This document shows, one piece after another, positions 32,191 to 42,850 of a DNA stretch of 64,000 nt. The notes beneath the pieces were generated by a model. The model did no database searches. It worked only from the letters and a program-made list of their open reading frames with translations, and had not been told where the DNA came from. Position 1 is the first letter of the stretch. The number at the start of each line of letters is the position of its first letter. The position numbers and the translations under genes are program-made. Origin of the DNA: Capronia americana (Eukaryota > Ascomycota > Eurotiomycetes > Chaetothyriales > Herpotrichiellaceae); contig JADWQD010000020.1 in assembly GCA_016110215.1 (NCBI GenBank), positions 372,001-436,000 on the forward strand, written 5' to 3'.

Positions 32191-33228
32191 ATGTCTCGAC
32201 GACCTCCAGCAGACACCTTCACTCGCTTTACTTCAACAACCCCTCATGCCACGACATTTACATATCAGCCATCCTCACGGCCGAGTAGCAGACCCACACT
32301 ATCGTCGTCCTCACCGTCGCCTTCACCACAAACCCCTACCCCACAACCTCCTGACCCTCAATCACAACCACCCCCAAATGAGACGCCAATGGAAAAAGTC
32401 GCCCGCCTGCGCGCCGCGCACCGTGCAACCCTGGCCTCCCAAAACAGTTCCACATTTGACCGTGTGATCGCCTCCGGCCGGAACATCGCCGACCGCGCGC
32501 ACCGCCTCACAGCCTACGGATTGATCCTCTTCTCTGGCTTAGCGGTTTGCGTGACTGCGTACGGCACAATCTCTCTAATAGCACACTCTCGGAGACAGAA
32601 GCGCGCGTGGATAGAGAGGGAGCTGGATCGGTTGGATGAAGCGCGAAAAGCATTCTTACGAGGCGACGCGACGGCAGAGCAGTTGCATCTACTTGAGCAG
32701 GAGAGGGCGGGCCAGGAGATGGAGGCCGCGCGGATGAAGGAGGCGGAAAAGAAGAAGAGCGAGGGCGTCTGGGGGAGAGTGAAGGGGCTGGTGGGAGGAC
32801 AACTGGCGAAAGGAGAGATGGGGGAGGAAACTGCGCAGGAGAGAGAAAAGAGGTTGACGAGGAAGCAGAGAGGTGTGGAAGAGGGATGGATCGACGGCGA
32901 GGTGCAGCATGGGGCGTCCGCGTCCCCCTCGGCGCATTTGCCCGGGTCTACCGTTCGGACGGCTGTGCAGGTTGCGCCTAGCGAAATTCCAGGGGTCGGC
33001 ATTGACTCCAAGGGGCGGCCTGTCCCAGCTGGCAGGGTCGAGTACCTTGCCAGGAAGGTTGAAGAGGAACCGAGTACAGGCGGGAGATCAGCAACGATGC
33101 GCGTCGGTGGCCCTCTGGATGTTATGGCTAGCAATGTGGCAGGTGCCGTTGCTGGGTCCTCCAGCACGGAGGGCAAGAGTTGGTTGAGTTGGATCAGGGG
33201 GAGCTCCAGCAGTAAATCTTCAGAGTAG
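32191..33228 (+). CDS. COX14-like mitochondrial inner-membrane protein
   Basis: Frame of 345 aa from the ATG at 32191 (an in-frame ATG at 32170 would add 7 residues). The N-terminus is basic, Ser/Thr/Phe-rich (MSRRPPADTFTRFTSTTPHA), typical of mitochondrial import. The conserved block is TPMEKVARLRAAHRATLA, STFDRVIASGRNIADRAHRL, and one membrane helix (about 112-136, YGLILFSGLAVCVTAYG) followed by RRQKRAW. This matches the fungal COX14-type cytochrome c oxidase assembly domain as I know it. After the helix come a charged coiled coil and a disordered C-terminus. A role in complex IV assembly is inferred from family; it is longer than yeast Cox14. Confidence 0.75.
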   Translation: MSRRPPADTFTRFTSTTPHATTFTYQPSSRPSSRPTLSSSSPSPSPQTPTPQPPDPQSQPPPNETPMEKVARLRAAHRATLASQNSSTFDRVIASGRNIADRAHRLTAYGLILFSGLAVCVTAYGTISLIAHSRRQKRAWIERELDRLDEARKAFLRGDATAEQLHLLEQERAGQEMEAARMKEAEKKKSEGVWGRVKGLVGGQLAKGEMGEETAQEREKRLTRKQRGVEEGWIDGEVQHGASASPSAHLPGSTVRTAVQVAPSEIPGVGIDSKGRPVPAGRVEYLARKVEEEPSTGGRSATMRVGGPLDVMASNVAGAVAGSSSTEGKSWLSWIRGSSSSKSSE

Positions 33229-33545
33229 ACTTGGAAGGTTTGCTATGGGTTGGCTTCAGGGTGAGAGGGTACCAACATATCATTTGTACAGCTACTGTAG
33301 ACGGCGCTTTCTGTGCAGAAGGAGCTGCGCACACTTCTCAAATCAAAGTATCAGAGCGGGAAGAATAGTAGTCCGCGTGCCCCCATATTGGAATTCTGCG
33401 TGCACGCTTTCTCTGGTGGAGGGTTTCCCGTGAACAATAGTGCCTATAACGCACTCGCTTGCAATCGTACATAATGCATCGTATCATCCCTCATTTCCTC
33501 GTGATCATTCATGTGCAAATCCAGGCATCGCTTCCGCTCGTCCCA
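33229..33545. other. Intergenic, convergent 3' regions
   Basis: Between two convergent genes; no coding signal. Confidence 0.6.
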
Positions 33546-34445
33546 TCAAGTCCAAATAATGTGACTGTAATGCCCCGGCACCTTCTGCAGACACTTTTCG
33601 CAATCATTGAGATATCCCATATGGAGTCTCCCCGTCCTCGCCCGCCCACTAGGACTGTAGTTCCCTTCAAGCCCATATCTTCCACTTGTCCACCGCACGT
33701 CGTTGCCTGATTCATCCCGGTCCATCATCATGTCCATGTCCTGATCCTCGACCGGACTGGGCAAGCCATCACTTCTAATCCACGACTCTTGCTCGATCAT
33801 CGGGCTAAGGTTCGTGCGCAATGGCGGGAAGTGATGCCGCGGCACGCTTGGCAATTCGTTGACTCGGTTGTCGAAATGGCTGCTGATGGGTGTGGGAACT
33901 CTTTCACGCGCGAACGTGTCCATTGCACTGAGGAGATTCGAGTCGCGCTCCGGTGGCATTATGTCGTTTGATCGAGCGCGTCGGACTCGTGGCTGAGTGA
34001 CGAGCGGGGCCGTCATGTCCATGTCAACGTCACGGTCGCCGCACTGGGCTTTGGTCGACGAGGTGCTGCTGTCGCTTCTGGGTTGAGAGTCTTGCTTGGA
34101 CAGCATCCAGGCCTCGTCATCTTGGGCTTGATGACCTAGGCTCTCGTCATCTGAGGTGTCAACCGGAGTCGGAGGTTGCTGGTAAATGGACGTGTAGAGC
34201 GAGAAAGACGCGGGAGGAACCGAGACATTCGGTCTACCGGGCGATAAGCGGATGGGAAGACAGTGAGTGGCCATCGATCTTCTTTTGGCATCACGAGCAC
34301 CAAAGAAGAAATCGTCGTCACCAAGGTGGTCAGAATGTCTTTTCCGCTTTTGCGGGGGAGGAGTCGACATGTCGAAGCGGAACGCGCCCGAGGTGGTATC
34401 GACGTCGGCCATGGCGTTTGGATCGGCGTTGTTCGAAATGGACAT
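33546..34445 (-). CDS. Conserved fungal hypothetical protein with CEKC / VPGHYSH C-terminus
   Basis: Intronless minus frame; start chosen at 34445 (MSISNNADPNAMADV, 299 aa) because the 58 extra upstream codons look like UTR. Features in order: a Pro/Lys/Arg segment with a likely nuclear signal (PPPQKRKRHSDHLGDDDFFF, DAKRRSM), a disordered Ser/Asp region with DMDMT and DQDMDMMMDRDE tracts, and a compact C-terminus GRARTGRLHMGYLNDCEKC followed by VPGHYSHI. That C-terminus, with a Cys-x2-Cys pair, is the kind of short conserved motif shared by a family of uncharacterised fungal nuclear proteins. The function is unknown. Confidence 0.7.
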   Translation of the reverse strand: MSISNNADPNAMADVDTTSGAFRFDMSTPPPQKRKRHSDHLGDDDFFFGARDAKRRSMATHCLPIRLSPGRPNVSVPPASFSLYTSIYQQPPTPVDTSDDESLGHQAQDDEAWMLSKQDSQPRSDSSTSSTKAQCGDRDVDMDMTAPLVTQPRVRRARSNDIMPPERDSNLLSAMDTFARERVPTPISSHFDNRVNELPSVPRHHFPPLRTNLSPMIEQESWIRSDGLPSPVEDQDMDMMMDRDESGNDVRWTSGRYGLEGNYSPSGRARTGRLHMGYLNDCEKCLQKVPGHYSHIIWT

Positions 34446-35321
34446 CTGATGGTGGTTCTGAAGCACTTTCGGAGCAGTACTGGAAGCGTTGCGTGATTGA
34501 AGGAGGTCTTTTATGTTTCCAGTGCGTCGATGCAGGTCAAGGCCCCGTGTCCAAGGGGAGTCGATCAAACGGTGGCAGTGTCGGGTGTCGACCACTTTGT
34601 GTGGATGAAACATGAACAATCTGGCTGAGGACCAACCAGAGCGCGCGCCAGAGCTCGGCGAATAGCCGGACCACGGTTGCAGATGTTCGGAGGGTCAGCT
34701 TTCCGTAAAGGCTTTTGTCAATTCGTATAGGGGGAGGCGAAGCCGCAAAAACAGCATATATGAGAATGCATGAAGACAGGGTAAGAGGAAGACGAAGTCG
34801 ACCTCAAATAGAGGCAGTTGTGGGATGCAAGGGACGATCACAGGAGGCAGTCACTTGCGGGTGTGCGTCTGCCGTGATGCCGAAAGTGACCACAAGCCAC
34901 GATCTCACCGACGTCATGACCTGTGGCTGCTTCCAAGTTGTCACCTACTAGTACTCGTACGAACGGAGTGCTCGTACTCGTTACGCCCAGCAGGCGGAGG
35001 AGCGGAATAATGGAGAATCATTTATCCGTGGCAATCCGGACGGGTCCTTGAGACCGTCACACCGCCTTCGCGTGTGCCCCTCAGTCGAACTTTTTTTTGG
35101 GAGTCCCGGCCACGAGGCGAGCTCAGTCATATTCCAGTCCTCGCCGCACGACGCCCTTTTGTGCCAGTGGTGTGAATCATAATTCAAGAGCTCTTAAACA
35201 CATTTCTGTCGTTTCCACTTCCTTACTGTTTCTCCTTTCTTCCCTTTCCACTGCTCCCTTCCTGAGAATTCCGAAGCCGTGATCTTTTCCTTACCAGTCT
35301 TCCATCTGCCCTCCTCGCACG
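34446..35321. other. Divergent promoter region, hypothetical gene / DAHP synthase
   Basis: No gene. An imperfect Gcn4/CpcA-like core (ATGACTGAG on the minus strand, near 35121-35129; one mismatch to TGACTCA) lies about 195 bp upstream of the DAHP synthase ATG. Short repeats of CTCGTACT occur near 34955-34980. Confidence 0.45.
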
Positions 35322-36461
35322 ATGCCCGCTGTCGATGCTTCTGCGCCAATCCAGGGTGAGGACGTCCGAATTCTAGGTTACGACCCGTTGATCCCCCCTG
35401 CGCTCCTACAAGCAAACATTCCCGCATCGCAAACCTCAATTGAGACAGTCGCGAAAGGACGTCATGCATGCAAAGAGATCATCCACCAGCGAGATGACAG
35501 GCTACTGGTCATGGTCGGACCATGCTCGATCCACGACCCAGCCACAGCCCTTGAATACGCTCAACGGCTAAAGGAACTCTCCGAGAAGCTTTCCGCAGAC
35601 CTCTGCATTATCATGCGAGCCTACCTAGAAAAGCCGCGCACAACAGTCGGGTGGAAGGGACTGATCAATGACCCAGATATCGATGAATCCTACAAGATCA
35701 ACAAGGGTCTGACAGTGTCGAGACAACTCTACGCAGATCTCACTTCAATGGGCATGCCCATTGCGAGCGAAATGCTGGACACAATCTCCCCGCAGTTCCT
35801 CGCCGACCTAATCTCTCTTGGTGCGATTGGCGCACGAACCACGGAATCCCAACTGCATAGAGAACTAGCCTCGGGTCTCTCCTTCCCAATGGGTTTCAAG
35901 AACGGCACAGACGGCTCCCTTTCTGTCGCAATCGACGCGGTGGGCGCCGCCGCAGCACAACACCACTTCATGGGTGTGACAAAACAAGGTCTCGCCGCCA
36001 TCACAAAGACCAGTGGCAACGAGGATGGGTTCGTCATCCTGAGAGGTGGCTCAAAGGGCACGAATTACGATGCCGAGTCGGTCAAAGCCGCACGCGCAGC
36101 GCTAAAAGCCAAGGGGCAGAGGGAAGTCATGATGATCGATTGCTCACACGGCAACTCGAAGAAGAACCACAAGAACCAACCGATTGTCGCCAAAGACATT
36201 GGCGACCAAATCAGACAAGGCGAGGACAGCATCGTGGCGGTCATGATCGAGTCGAACATCAACGAGGGCAGCCAGAAGGTGCCCGCCGGGGGCGGTCTCG
36301 CAAGCCTTCAGAAGGGCATAAGTATCACGGATGCTTGCATCAACTGGGAAACAACGGTGGAGGTGCTAGAACAGTTAGCGGACGCAGTGCGGACGAGGAG
36401 AGAAGTGGTCAAGAAGAGACAGCAGAATGGCACGAACGGCGTTTCAAACGGCCATCATTAA
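35322..36461 (+). CDS. aro4: 3-deoxy-D-arabino-heptulosonate-7-phosphate (DAHP) synthase, Aro4-type
   Basis: Intronless frame, 379 aa, ATG in CACGATGCC context. The enzyme condenses phosphoenolpyruvate with erythrose 4-phosphate, the first and feedback-controlled step of the shikimate pathway. Type I (AroF/G/H) motifs are complete: VGPCSIHDP (metal-binding Cys), MRAYLEKPRTTVGWKGLI, SEMLDTISPQ, GARTTESQLHRELASGLSFP, GFKNGTDG, VILRGG, IDCSHGNS, IESNINEG and SITDACINWE. The start EDVRILGYDPL and the segment HHFMGVTK resemble yeast Aro4 (tyrosine-regulated) more than Aro3, so tyrosine inhibition is the likely regulation. The C-terminal tail (QQNGTNGVSNGHH) is fungal-specific and disordered. Confidence 0.95.
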   Translation: MPAVDASAPIQGEDVRILGYDPLIPPALLQANIPASQTSIETVAKGRHACKEIIHQRDDRLLVMVGPCSIHDPATALEYAQRLKELSEKLSADLCIIMRAYLEKPRTTVGWKGLINDPDIDESYKINKGLTVSRQLYADLTSMGMPIASEMLDTISPQFLADLISLGAIGARTTESQLHRELASGLSFPMGFKNGTDGSLSVAIDAVGAAAAQHHFMGVTKQGLAAITKTSGNEDGFVILRGGSKGTNYDAESVKAARAALKAKGQREVMMIDCSHGNSKKNHKNQPIVAKDIGDQIRQGEDSIVAVMIESNINEGSQKVPAGGGLASLQKGISITDACINWETTVEVLEQLADAVRTRREVVKKRQQNGTNGVSNGHH

Positions 36462-37471
36462 TCCAAGCAATTGGCGGGCCGGCCACGGCATTGCTCACTC
36501 TCCCGTAGGCAAGGACATCAACCCGACACACGAATCGAAGCATTTTCGGTGGCCACGGTTAGAAAATCGACCAATCCTGCATCCGCCGGCGTTGTTGAAC
36601 ATCAAAAGCGGCACCCGAGCAAGAACGCAATTTGGCAGAACAGCATTCGTAGGAAAAGGAAAAGGAAAAGCGAAGAAAAGGCGAAATGGATTCGGCATGT
36701 GTCTCTCTCCCTACTTTGTGTGGTGTAACTCCAAGCATCTGGTACCTTGGGGTGGGCAGGATATCCACGCATTAATGATAAGATCTCCCAACACTCGTCC
36801 CCTTACATTTCATCCTTTTCAAATCTGGCCTTCGTACGAGGTAAATTCACTTGGCTACCACGCGAACTGTTAGGCGACTGTCATTTATTACTGCCGCTTT
36901 GCCAGAGTGTAGCCAATCTCCACGGTCTGTGGGCCAGCGTGCCGAGTAATATACATGGACCTTCCCTCACTCGTCTTGAAAGGAGCGGAGTGGAGTTGAA
37001 TGGAATCGTTGTCTAAGCCTCCCAAGATCTCAACCAAATGCAGGAGGTACAATACAGTGTATATGAGTGCGTGTCCTGCAGGCACACTCGTTTAGACTAC
37101 CGGAACAGTTCCATGGAAGGAACCTCATCGCGCACCGGTGCTGGGATACATACATCTCTCATGCAACCCAGCCGGAAAGTCCAGACGAGACGAATGTTGA
37201 CTGCACAGCGAGTGTCCTGGGGCTGATCGTGCATGCCATGAGATGAATCAGAGCAAGCCACTATATTGGTGGTGGTTACTGGTGATAGTGCAAACTTGGG
37301 TTCTCGGACATGCCACCAATGTAAAACAGCTCGAAACAGCGTACGTCGTTAGCGAGCATGCAGACCAAAAGCTCGTCCGAATGTGGTGAGAAATGGATTC
37401 TTGATTCGGAAAGCTCTCTGTCGTCAAGCGGCTCGCGCCCCATCTTCTAGCACCATTCCCATCCATGGCGT
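36462..37471. other. Intergenic, convergent 3' regions, about 1 kb
   Basis: No supported gene. A short purine repeat (about three units of GGAAAA) is at 36654-36670. Frames here are shadow-like. Confidence 0.6.
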
Positions 37472-39223
37472 TCAAAAATTCTCTTTCCCCCAGACGAAGC
37501 TGTAGCCTTTGTCCCCGGCCTCGGTATACATGTTGCACTTTACGTGCAAGTCCGAACCCAGCCCTTTCGGTCCACAGAAGAACACGCCACATTCACCTGG
37601 CCAATGGAGCTTACGGACACCACGGAAGACCATATCCCAATTTGGCCGTCCGAAATTCGTAGGCGTCCGAAGCCCCGTGATAGCATCCGTATCGCCGGAG
37701 TTGAGGACAATGTTGGAAGCTTGAGCGGACGTGATTTTTGCTGTCAAGTACTGTTTTCCCCCAGTAGGTCAGTCGAGGTTCTGTATCGGAGAGAATTAGG
37801 CGGGACTCACAGCATGTATCTCAATGGCATGGCTCTTGTCCTCGCTCTCGATGGCGCTAAGCAAAGACTTGAACCACTCGAGGGACCCGAAGTCTCGGCA
37901 AATCCAGAAGAAGTATACCTTTCGTAAGCGCGTCTTTGTGGTAGACCGATCCTTCATCCGGTACCAGATTGACTTCAGGATAGAGGCGAAGGGGGTTACG
38001 CCGATGCCCGCGCCAATGAGGAGCACAGTCTCAAACTTGAAGACGTCTTCGGAGGCGGAGCCAAAGGGCCCATCGATGTATAGCCGGGGAAGAAGCTTGG
38101 TGAGCTTCAGATCACTCTCGTCGGCTATAGGATTGGCGGACACAATTTTGGAAGCATCACCTTTCTTGTCCCCGCCAGTCTCAAGGCCTTGACATCCCAG
38201 GACTTTACCGAGCGCCTTGGTAAAGTTTCCAACCATGCGGATATGCACCGAAAGATAGTCCTCCTCGGGTGCCGAGGTGAGGGTGAATGGATGATACTGC
38301 CAAAGAGAGATTTCAGGACAGCACAGGAAGATATACTGGCCTGCGCGGGTCTTGACGGGGCGTTCCTTTTTGATTTGGATTTCGACGACGTTAGAAGGGT
38401 GCTGGATAACTTTGGTGATCCATGTCTTCTGATAGCCCCGAATTTCGCGGAGCATCCGCTCGATGAGATAAGCGAAGCCGCCCGTCATCCAATACAAGTA
38501 GAACGAGCCGTTCCCGAAAAAGTAGGGCTTCGTATCCGCGGGGATAAAACCGAAGACGCCGTGGATAGACCAAAAGATGAAGAAAATAACGAAGAGGTGG
38601 TGTGTATTCCAGAAGCGTTCGTAATTTGCCCGCCGAGGTTTGTCGAGTGCGGTGAAAAACATCGCCATGATGGTAATGGTCAAAACGTAGCCGGACCAGC
38701 CGGGGCCAGTAAGGAAATTGAGCTTGACGAAGACGAGGAACCCTCCATTGTTCTTCGCCGAGAGTTGGGCGACATTGTGTAAATGAGCGATGGTGTGGAC
38801 CCATGTAAAGAAGACGATAGAAAAACCCACGAGCTTGTGGAATGTAATATTTTTGTCGAAGGGAATGATCCCGTTGAGGGGCGTTTGTCGAGCGAGGGAG
38901 ATAAGAGTGCGGCAGACAGGTAGGAGGATGCAGGCGACATCGAAGTGGAGGACGAGGGCCGCAGATCGAGCAATCGGGTACCCGTAGCCGTAAGTGGCGC
39001 GAGCATTGGTGAGGTTGTCCTTCAGCTGATAGTTCATGAAGCCAAAGCCGTAGATCAAGCAATGTACGAGGATAAAGATGCCGACGAACAGGCGTCGCGA
39101 TCCCTCGTTCACCATCCACCTATTGAATCTCTCCCGGAGATTTAACTCTCTGGGTGCCTCCCCGCTTACTTCTCCCGAGAGCAACATCCTCATCAAAGGT
39201 GTTGACCTCGTCCGCTCCGACAT
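37472..39223 (-). CDS. noxB: NADPH oxidase, NoxB (Nox2) type (2 exons)
   Basis: Minus model of 563 aa: exon 1 39223-37811, intron 37810-37751 (GTGAGT...AACAG), exon 2 37750-37472. A membrane flavocytochrome making superoxide from NADPH and O2; in fungi it controls development, appressoria and ascospore germination. Six helices carry the two haems: His129-x13-His143 (FHKLVGFSIVFFTWVH) and His208-x12-His221 (THHLFVIFFIFWSIH). FAD binding is HPFTLTSAPEEDY, and the NADPH site includes LIGAGIGVTPFAS and FFCGPKG; the C-terminus ends YSFVWGKENF. The N-terminal extension (ELNLRERFNRWMVNEGSRRL) and the loop RRTPLNxIIPFDKNITFHK type sequence mark it as NoxB, not NoxA. No NoxR or NoxD partner is in the window. 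Confidence 0.95.
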
Positions 39224-41231
39224 GACTGAGAATGGTGAGGCACCCGTGCTTCTCTTATCGCCGCCGAACGCTGATGACCTTGCCAGCGAGGTCCTTGGAA
39301 ACTTGTTGAAAACTGCGTAAGTCGGCGAATGACAGCACGGGAAAGAATGGTAAGGGCCGAGCCAGCGGTGTCCCTTTGAAGTTGTTGATTTCTATCTAGT
39401 TAGTGGCTTGTCAGTTTGACAACGAGATGAAGAGGAGGTCAGGGCCAAGCCAGCGGCATGATCATTTTCTATAATATTAGCAGACAATTCTACGCATCTA
39501 CCTGAACGGTTCTTGGTTCATTCCCTTTGAGGTCAGGGAGGGAGTGGCGTGATAAGGGGTTGATGGTAAGAGGTAACGACGTTGTCTGCGGCGAACTGGC
39601 AGCAGCCTGATGCACATTCGGCGACGGATCTGAGAAGGCGCCTAGGAGGGAGCCAGTGTGGGCTGATGAGTCAAAGACCAGCACAGCAGTACAAACAGAT
39701 AATAGAGCACGCGCATGCGTAGAAGACTGAAGATGCCATGGTCAGGCGAGCGGTGGTGTGATACGGAGCAGTAAAGCAGGGGAGGCGCGTTTCGAGTGCC
39801 AGGAGTCGAATCATCCAGCCTCCACATCTCGCTCCCAGCCAGATATTCAATGCCGTCTCTTAGTAGTTTCACTATGGCGGCCAACGCTGAAAGATCGGGT
39901 AATTTGAGGATCCTGCTCGGGTAATGGGTTGAAGGCCGTCCCTTAGAAAGGTCCCGCTATTATGTTAAGGTCGGAGCAGTCACGTAGTACGAGCATTCGT
40001 CTTAACCATCAGTGAGCCTTGGTTGTGGGTTCTGTTTGCCACTGCCGCACTCATTATAAAGAACCAATCGGTACGTCAGTAGGTATGAGGACGTTAGTTT
40101 TACACCACTATTCGTTGACAGATCCAGGTTGGCCAGGATTCGGATCAGGATATCCTTCGTGCTGGGCCACGGGGATATCGCCGCCGTTGATTTGACGACA
40201 CCTGCCGTCGCCAAAGTTCTGAACTGCAAAGAGTCTACCTCGCTGATCGCCCCTATATGCATACAGTTGACCGAGAATGCCGCCGCCAAAAATCAAGTTT
40301 GCTATGTTCATGAATGTACTTCGCATCCTACTCTTGGGTCTCGCATCTGGAGATAGTGTTTGGGTAGGAGGCATCGGATCGAAAAGAGGGATTCGGCCGG
40401 TGGAGTGATGTCCGTCAATATGGGTGCATGCCAGCTGGCAGAGTCTAGATCGTCTACCCATTCCTCTGGCGGATGGCCATCGGGTCGCCGAGCTCGAATC
40501 TGATGCTGTGAGTTGTACAATGGCGTACTGCTTGGCCAGTGACGACTGCCGTAAATATCGCATCTTGCCCATCCAGTGATTGAAAGACAGTGTTTCGGGA
40601 TTGCTTCTGCAGAGTGTCGTCTTGGGAGTCGGAGTTGGAGGTTCGACTCCCAATCGCAACCTGCCGGGCTGCCAAGGGCCTCGTCCCTTCAAGCTTGGAA
40701 TCAGGAATGTTGCCATGCCAAGTTTCCCTCCCGCTCCTGGTCTCTCGGTTGGTGCTCGCTCCGGCCTCTTGTACATTTCCTACTCGATCAAGTTACCAGG
40801 TAGGTACCTCGTACATAGAATCACCTATCCCGCCTCATCGCAGGCTCTGGCAATTCTGGCATCAATCCAGGCTTCACGCTGCGAGAAATTGTACTGGATT
40901 TATCAGCTTGATGTCACGAAAAGGCCACAATAACAGAATGTTAGCCGTCGATATTTTCCAGATATCTGCGGCTTGGAAGAGAATCATCATGAATTGACCC
41001 TATTGTGTCCGATCATTCCCTATCGGCCATGGCCTTCCTAGCGCTCCTGTTCAGGAAACCTTCAATATCTTCAGCCTGTCCTCGCTTCAGAAGAAGTTCT
41101 TATCCACAGAGCATCATCTATGTAGCCGGATGATGCAGCCTTGGCCTTCTCATCCTACACCTGGTTCACAGTCGGCCAGCACTTTCAAGAGAACGAACAG
41201 TTGGATCTGGAAGAACAGGTTTCAGATGTAT
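39224..41231. other. Long intergenic region, about 2 kb
   Basis: Holds the noxB upstream region and the 3' flank of the deacetylase gene. A 222-codon minus frame at 40108-40776 has an ATG but no motif, odd composition and several competing frames, so it is not called. Confidence 0.5.
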
Positions 41232-42307
41232 TCAAGTAGGGATTCCGCCTGCTAGGGCTTGTTCCATATCAAAGCCCTGGATGGCACCCTGTTTGTACTG
41301 ATCTATCATCCCTGCAAACGTACACCACTCAACCCCTTCAAAGCTGTTGATCCACTCTATCATACGCTGATGCATTCTCAATACGTGCGGCTTCCCGCTG
41401 ACCTGAGGATGAATACTGAGCGGAAAGACGAACTCGTCATACGTTTCATAGAAGTACAAGAAATGTTCCTTCCAGATATTCTCAAGCACGAGTGGGTCTA
41501 TGAATCCGTCGCTGCCGCCATCACCGGGTTGAAAAGGTGGCCAATCGTCCAAATGCCAATTCGCCGGGACGTTGATGACGCCGGAGAGCTTTGGCGTAGG
41601 CATGGGAGTCATCCACGTTAACGGAGAGGGAGAAGCCGAAGATGAGATGTCAGATGAAGTCTTCGCTTTATACGTTGTCGTCTTGACGTGGTAGTCGCTG
41701 TACGGTGTCCGCGATAACAGGCAGTCATGGTGCATGGAGCTGTGGTCGTACTCGATGCCCATCTCCTCAAGTAGGTGGATCGAACGGGGAGACATGGTCC
41801 ACGCTGGAGCTGTCCAGCCTCGAGGCTTCTTCCCAGTGAAAGCCGAGAGAACTTGGATAGACTTCTCAAGAACGGCGCGTTCCTGTTGTTCTGACAAGCC
41901 TGATACATATTCGTGTGTGTAGCCATGCAGACCTCTGAAAGACCGTTGCATGATCAGTGGGCGTTTCGTGGCATGAGTCACAATATGCACCGAACGTACA
42001 TCTCATGGCCAGCATCTCTGATCCTAGCGACCTGCGCCGGGAATGATTCCAGGCTATGCGCAGGCACAAACCAGGATACCTTGATGTTGTATCTATCCCA
42101 TAGCTTCAGCAGTCGGTCGATGCCGACGATGGCACCGAACAAGCCTCTCGAGATATCCACTGGATCAGCGGATGAGCCATCTTTGGTGTCAATCCTTCGT
42201 TTGTCTCATCAGCTGTGTCGGTGGAAGAGATACGGCCTCAGCCCAGCTTACCATCCAGATACGGCGTCGACATCTATGCCGTATCCAACAAGCACTTTCT
42301 TCCTCAT
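41232..42307 (-). CDS. Polysaccharide deacetylase-fold protein, PuuE-like (3 exons)
   Basis: Minus model of 317 aa: exons 42307-42252, 42194-42000, 41934-41232. Family 4 carbohydrate-esterase (NodB) fold. The metal and catalytic residues are visible: VGYGIDVDAVSGW (Asp12 and Asp14) and the zinc motif GHEIGLHGYTHE (His87, His91). The segments DISRGLFGAIVG and YNIKVSWFVPAHSLESFP, and the later GWTAPAWTMSP and GIEYDHSSMHHDC, are those of the cytosolic PuuE-type branch, whose known members hydrolyse cyclic amides or imides (allantoinase-like) rather than chitin. There is no signal peptide, so cell-wall substrates are unlikely. It shares a 543-bp divergent promoter with the acyltransferase-like gene. 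Confidence 0.85.
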
Positions 42308-42850
42308 TCTCCAAGGCACATTCAATAAGCGACTGATAGCGACATGAAAAGAATCAGAGTCACTCCGACTCGGTCACGGCCAAATATCGTCCACATTGCA
42401 CCAGTCAATAGTTCAGTAATGTGTTAGTGTCATGGTTGGAGACGCGTCGGTCACGGTTTGTCTGGCTTATCGAAGTCCCGCATTGGGAAGTCGGGCCCGC
42501 CGATAAGCCATTCCGACGGACGCGGGGCCTGACTCGGTGTTTGCGACGGCTTCCTCCAGCTCGTTGCGTAGATGTCCCAGGACGCTTGGATTGCGCAAAA
42601 TGTAGAAGGTGGTTACGCTGATTGTCCAGCCGGTAGTCGCGAGCCCCGCTCGTAGTATCAATCGTGCGTTCAGTCGGCCTCTGAGCCGGGTGTCCAGGCC
42701 GGAATCAGAAATAGTGTTTAGAGACGAGCGACTCACCATGGTTGATTGAGCATTGTAGTCACCCAGTGTCACCTTGGGCATGTCCCGTAGAATTAAGTCT
42801 ATCTCAAATGCTTCGGGATTGACTCTTCTGCCACATCACCTTATGCAACC
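42308..42850. promoter_or_regulatory. Divergent promoter, deacetylase / acyltransferase-like gene
   Basis: Intergenic space between two genes read outward; much of it is occupied by a decayed cytochrome P450 fragment. An inverted pair CGGCCTCTGAGCCGG (CGG-N9-CCG) at about 42675-42689 has the form of a Zn2Cys6 site but lies inside the P450 remnant, so it may be accidental. Confidence 0.45.
42467..42781 (-). pseudogene. Cytochrome P450 remnant (I-helix region)
   Basis: The minus frame contains a stretch that reads as a P450 I-helix and following helices: RLILRAGLATTGW, then TISVTTFYILRNPSVLGHL and RNELEEAV. In intact P450s this region reads (A/G)Gx(E/D)T(T/S); here the acidic residue is Ala (AGLATT) and a preceding Gly is Arg. 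Upstream, a GTGAGT...CTCAG intron-like segment (about 42731-42678) may be a relic splice. Downstream coding soon stops at 42467. There is no haem-binding FxxGxRxCxG motif, and only about 60 codons are homologous, so it is a fragment of a once longer gene. Confidence 0.6.

Noticed and set aside
40638..40652. GGTTCGACTCC resembling a tRNA B box
   Set aside because: The flanking bases do not form a T-stem, and no acceptor stem or anticodon arm could be folded around it.
40108..40776. 222-codon minus frame with ATG upstream of the deacetylase 3' end
   Set aside because: No motif, no codon pattern like neighbouring genes, and competing frames on both strands; not enough to call a gene.
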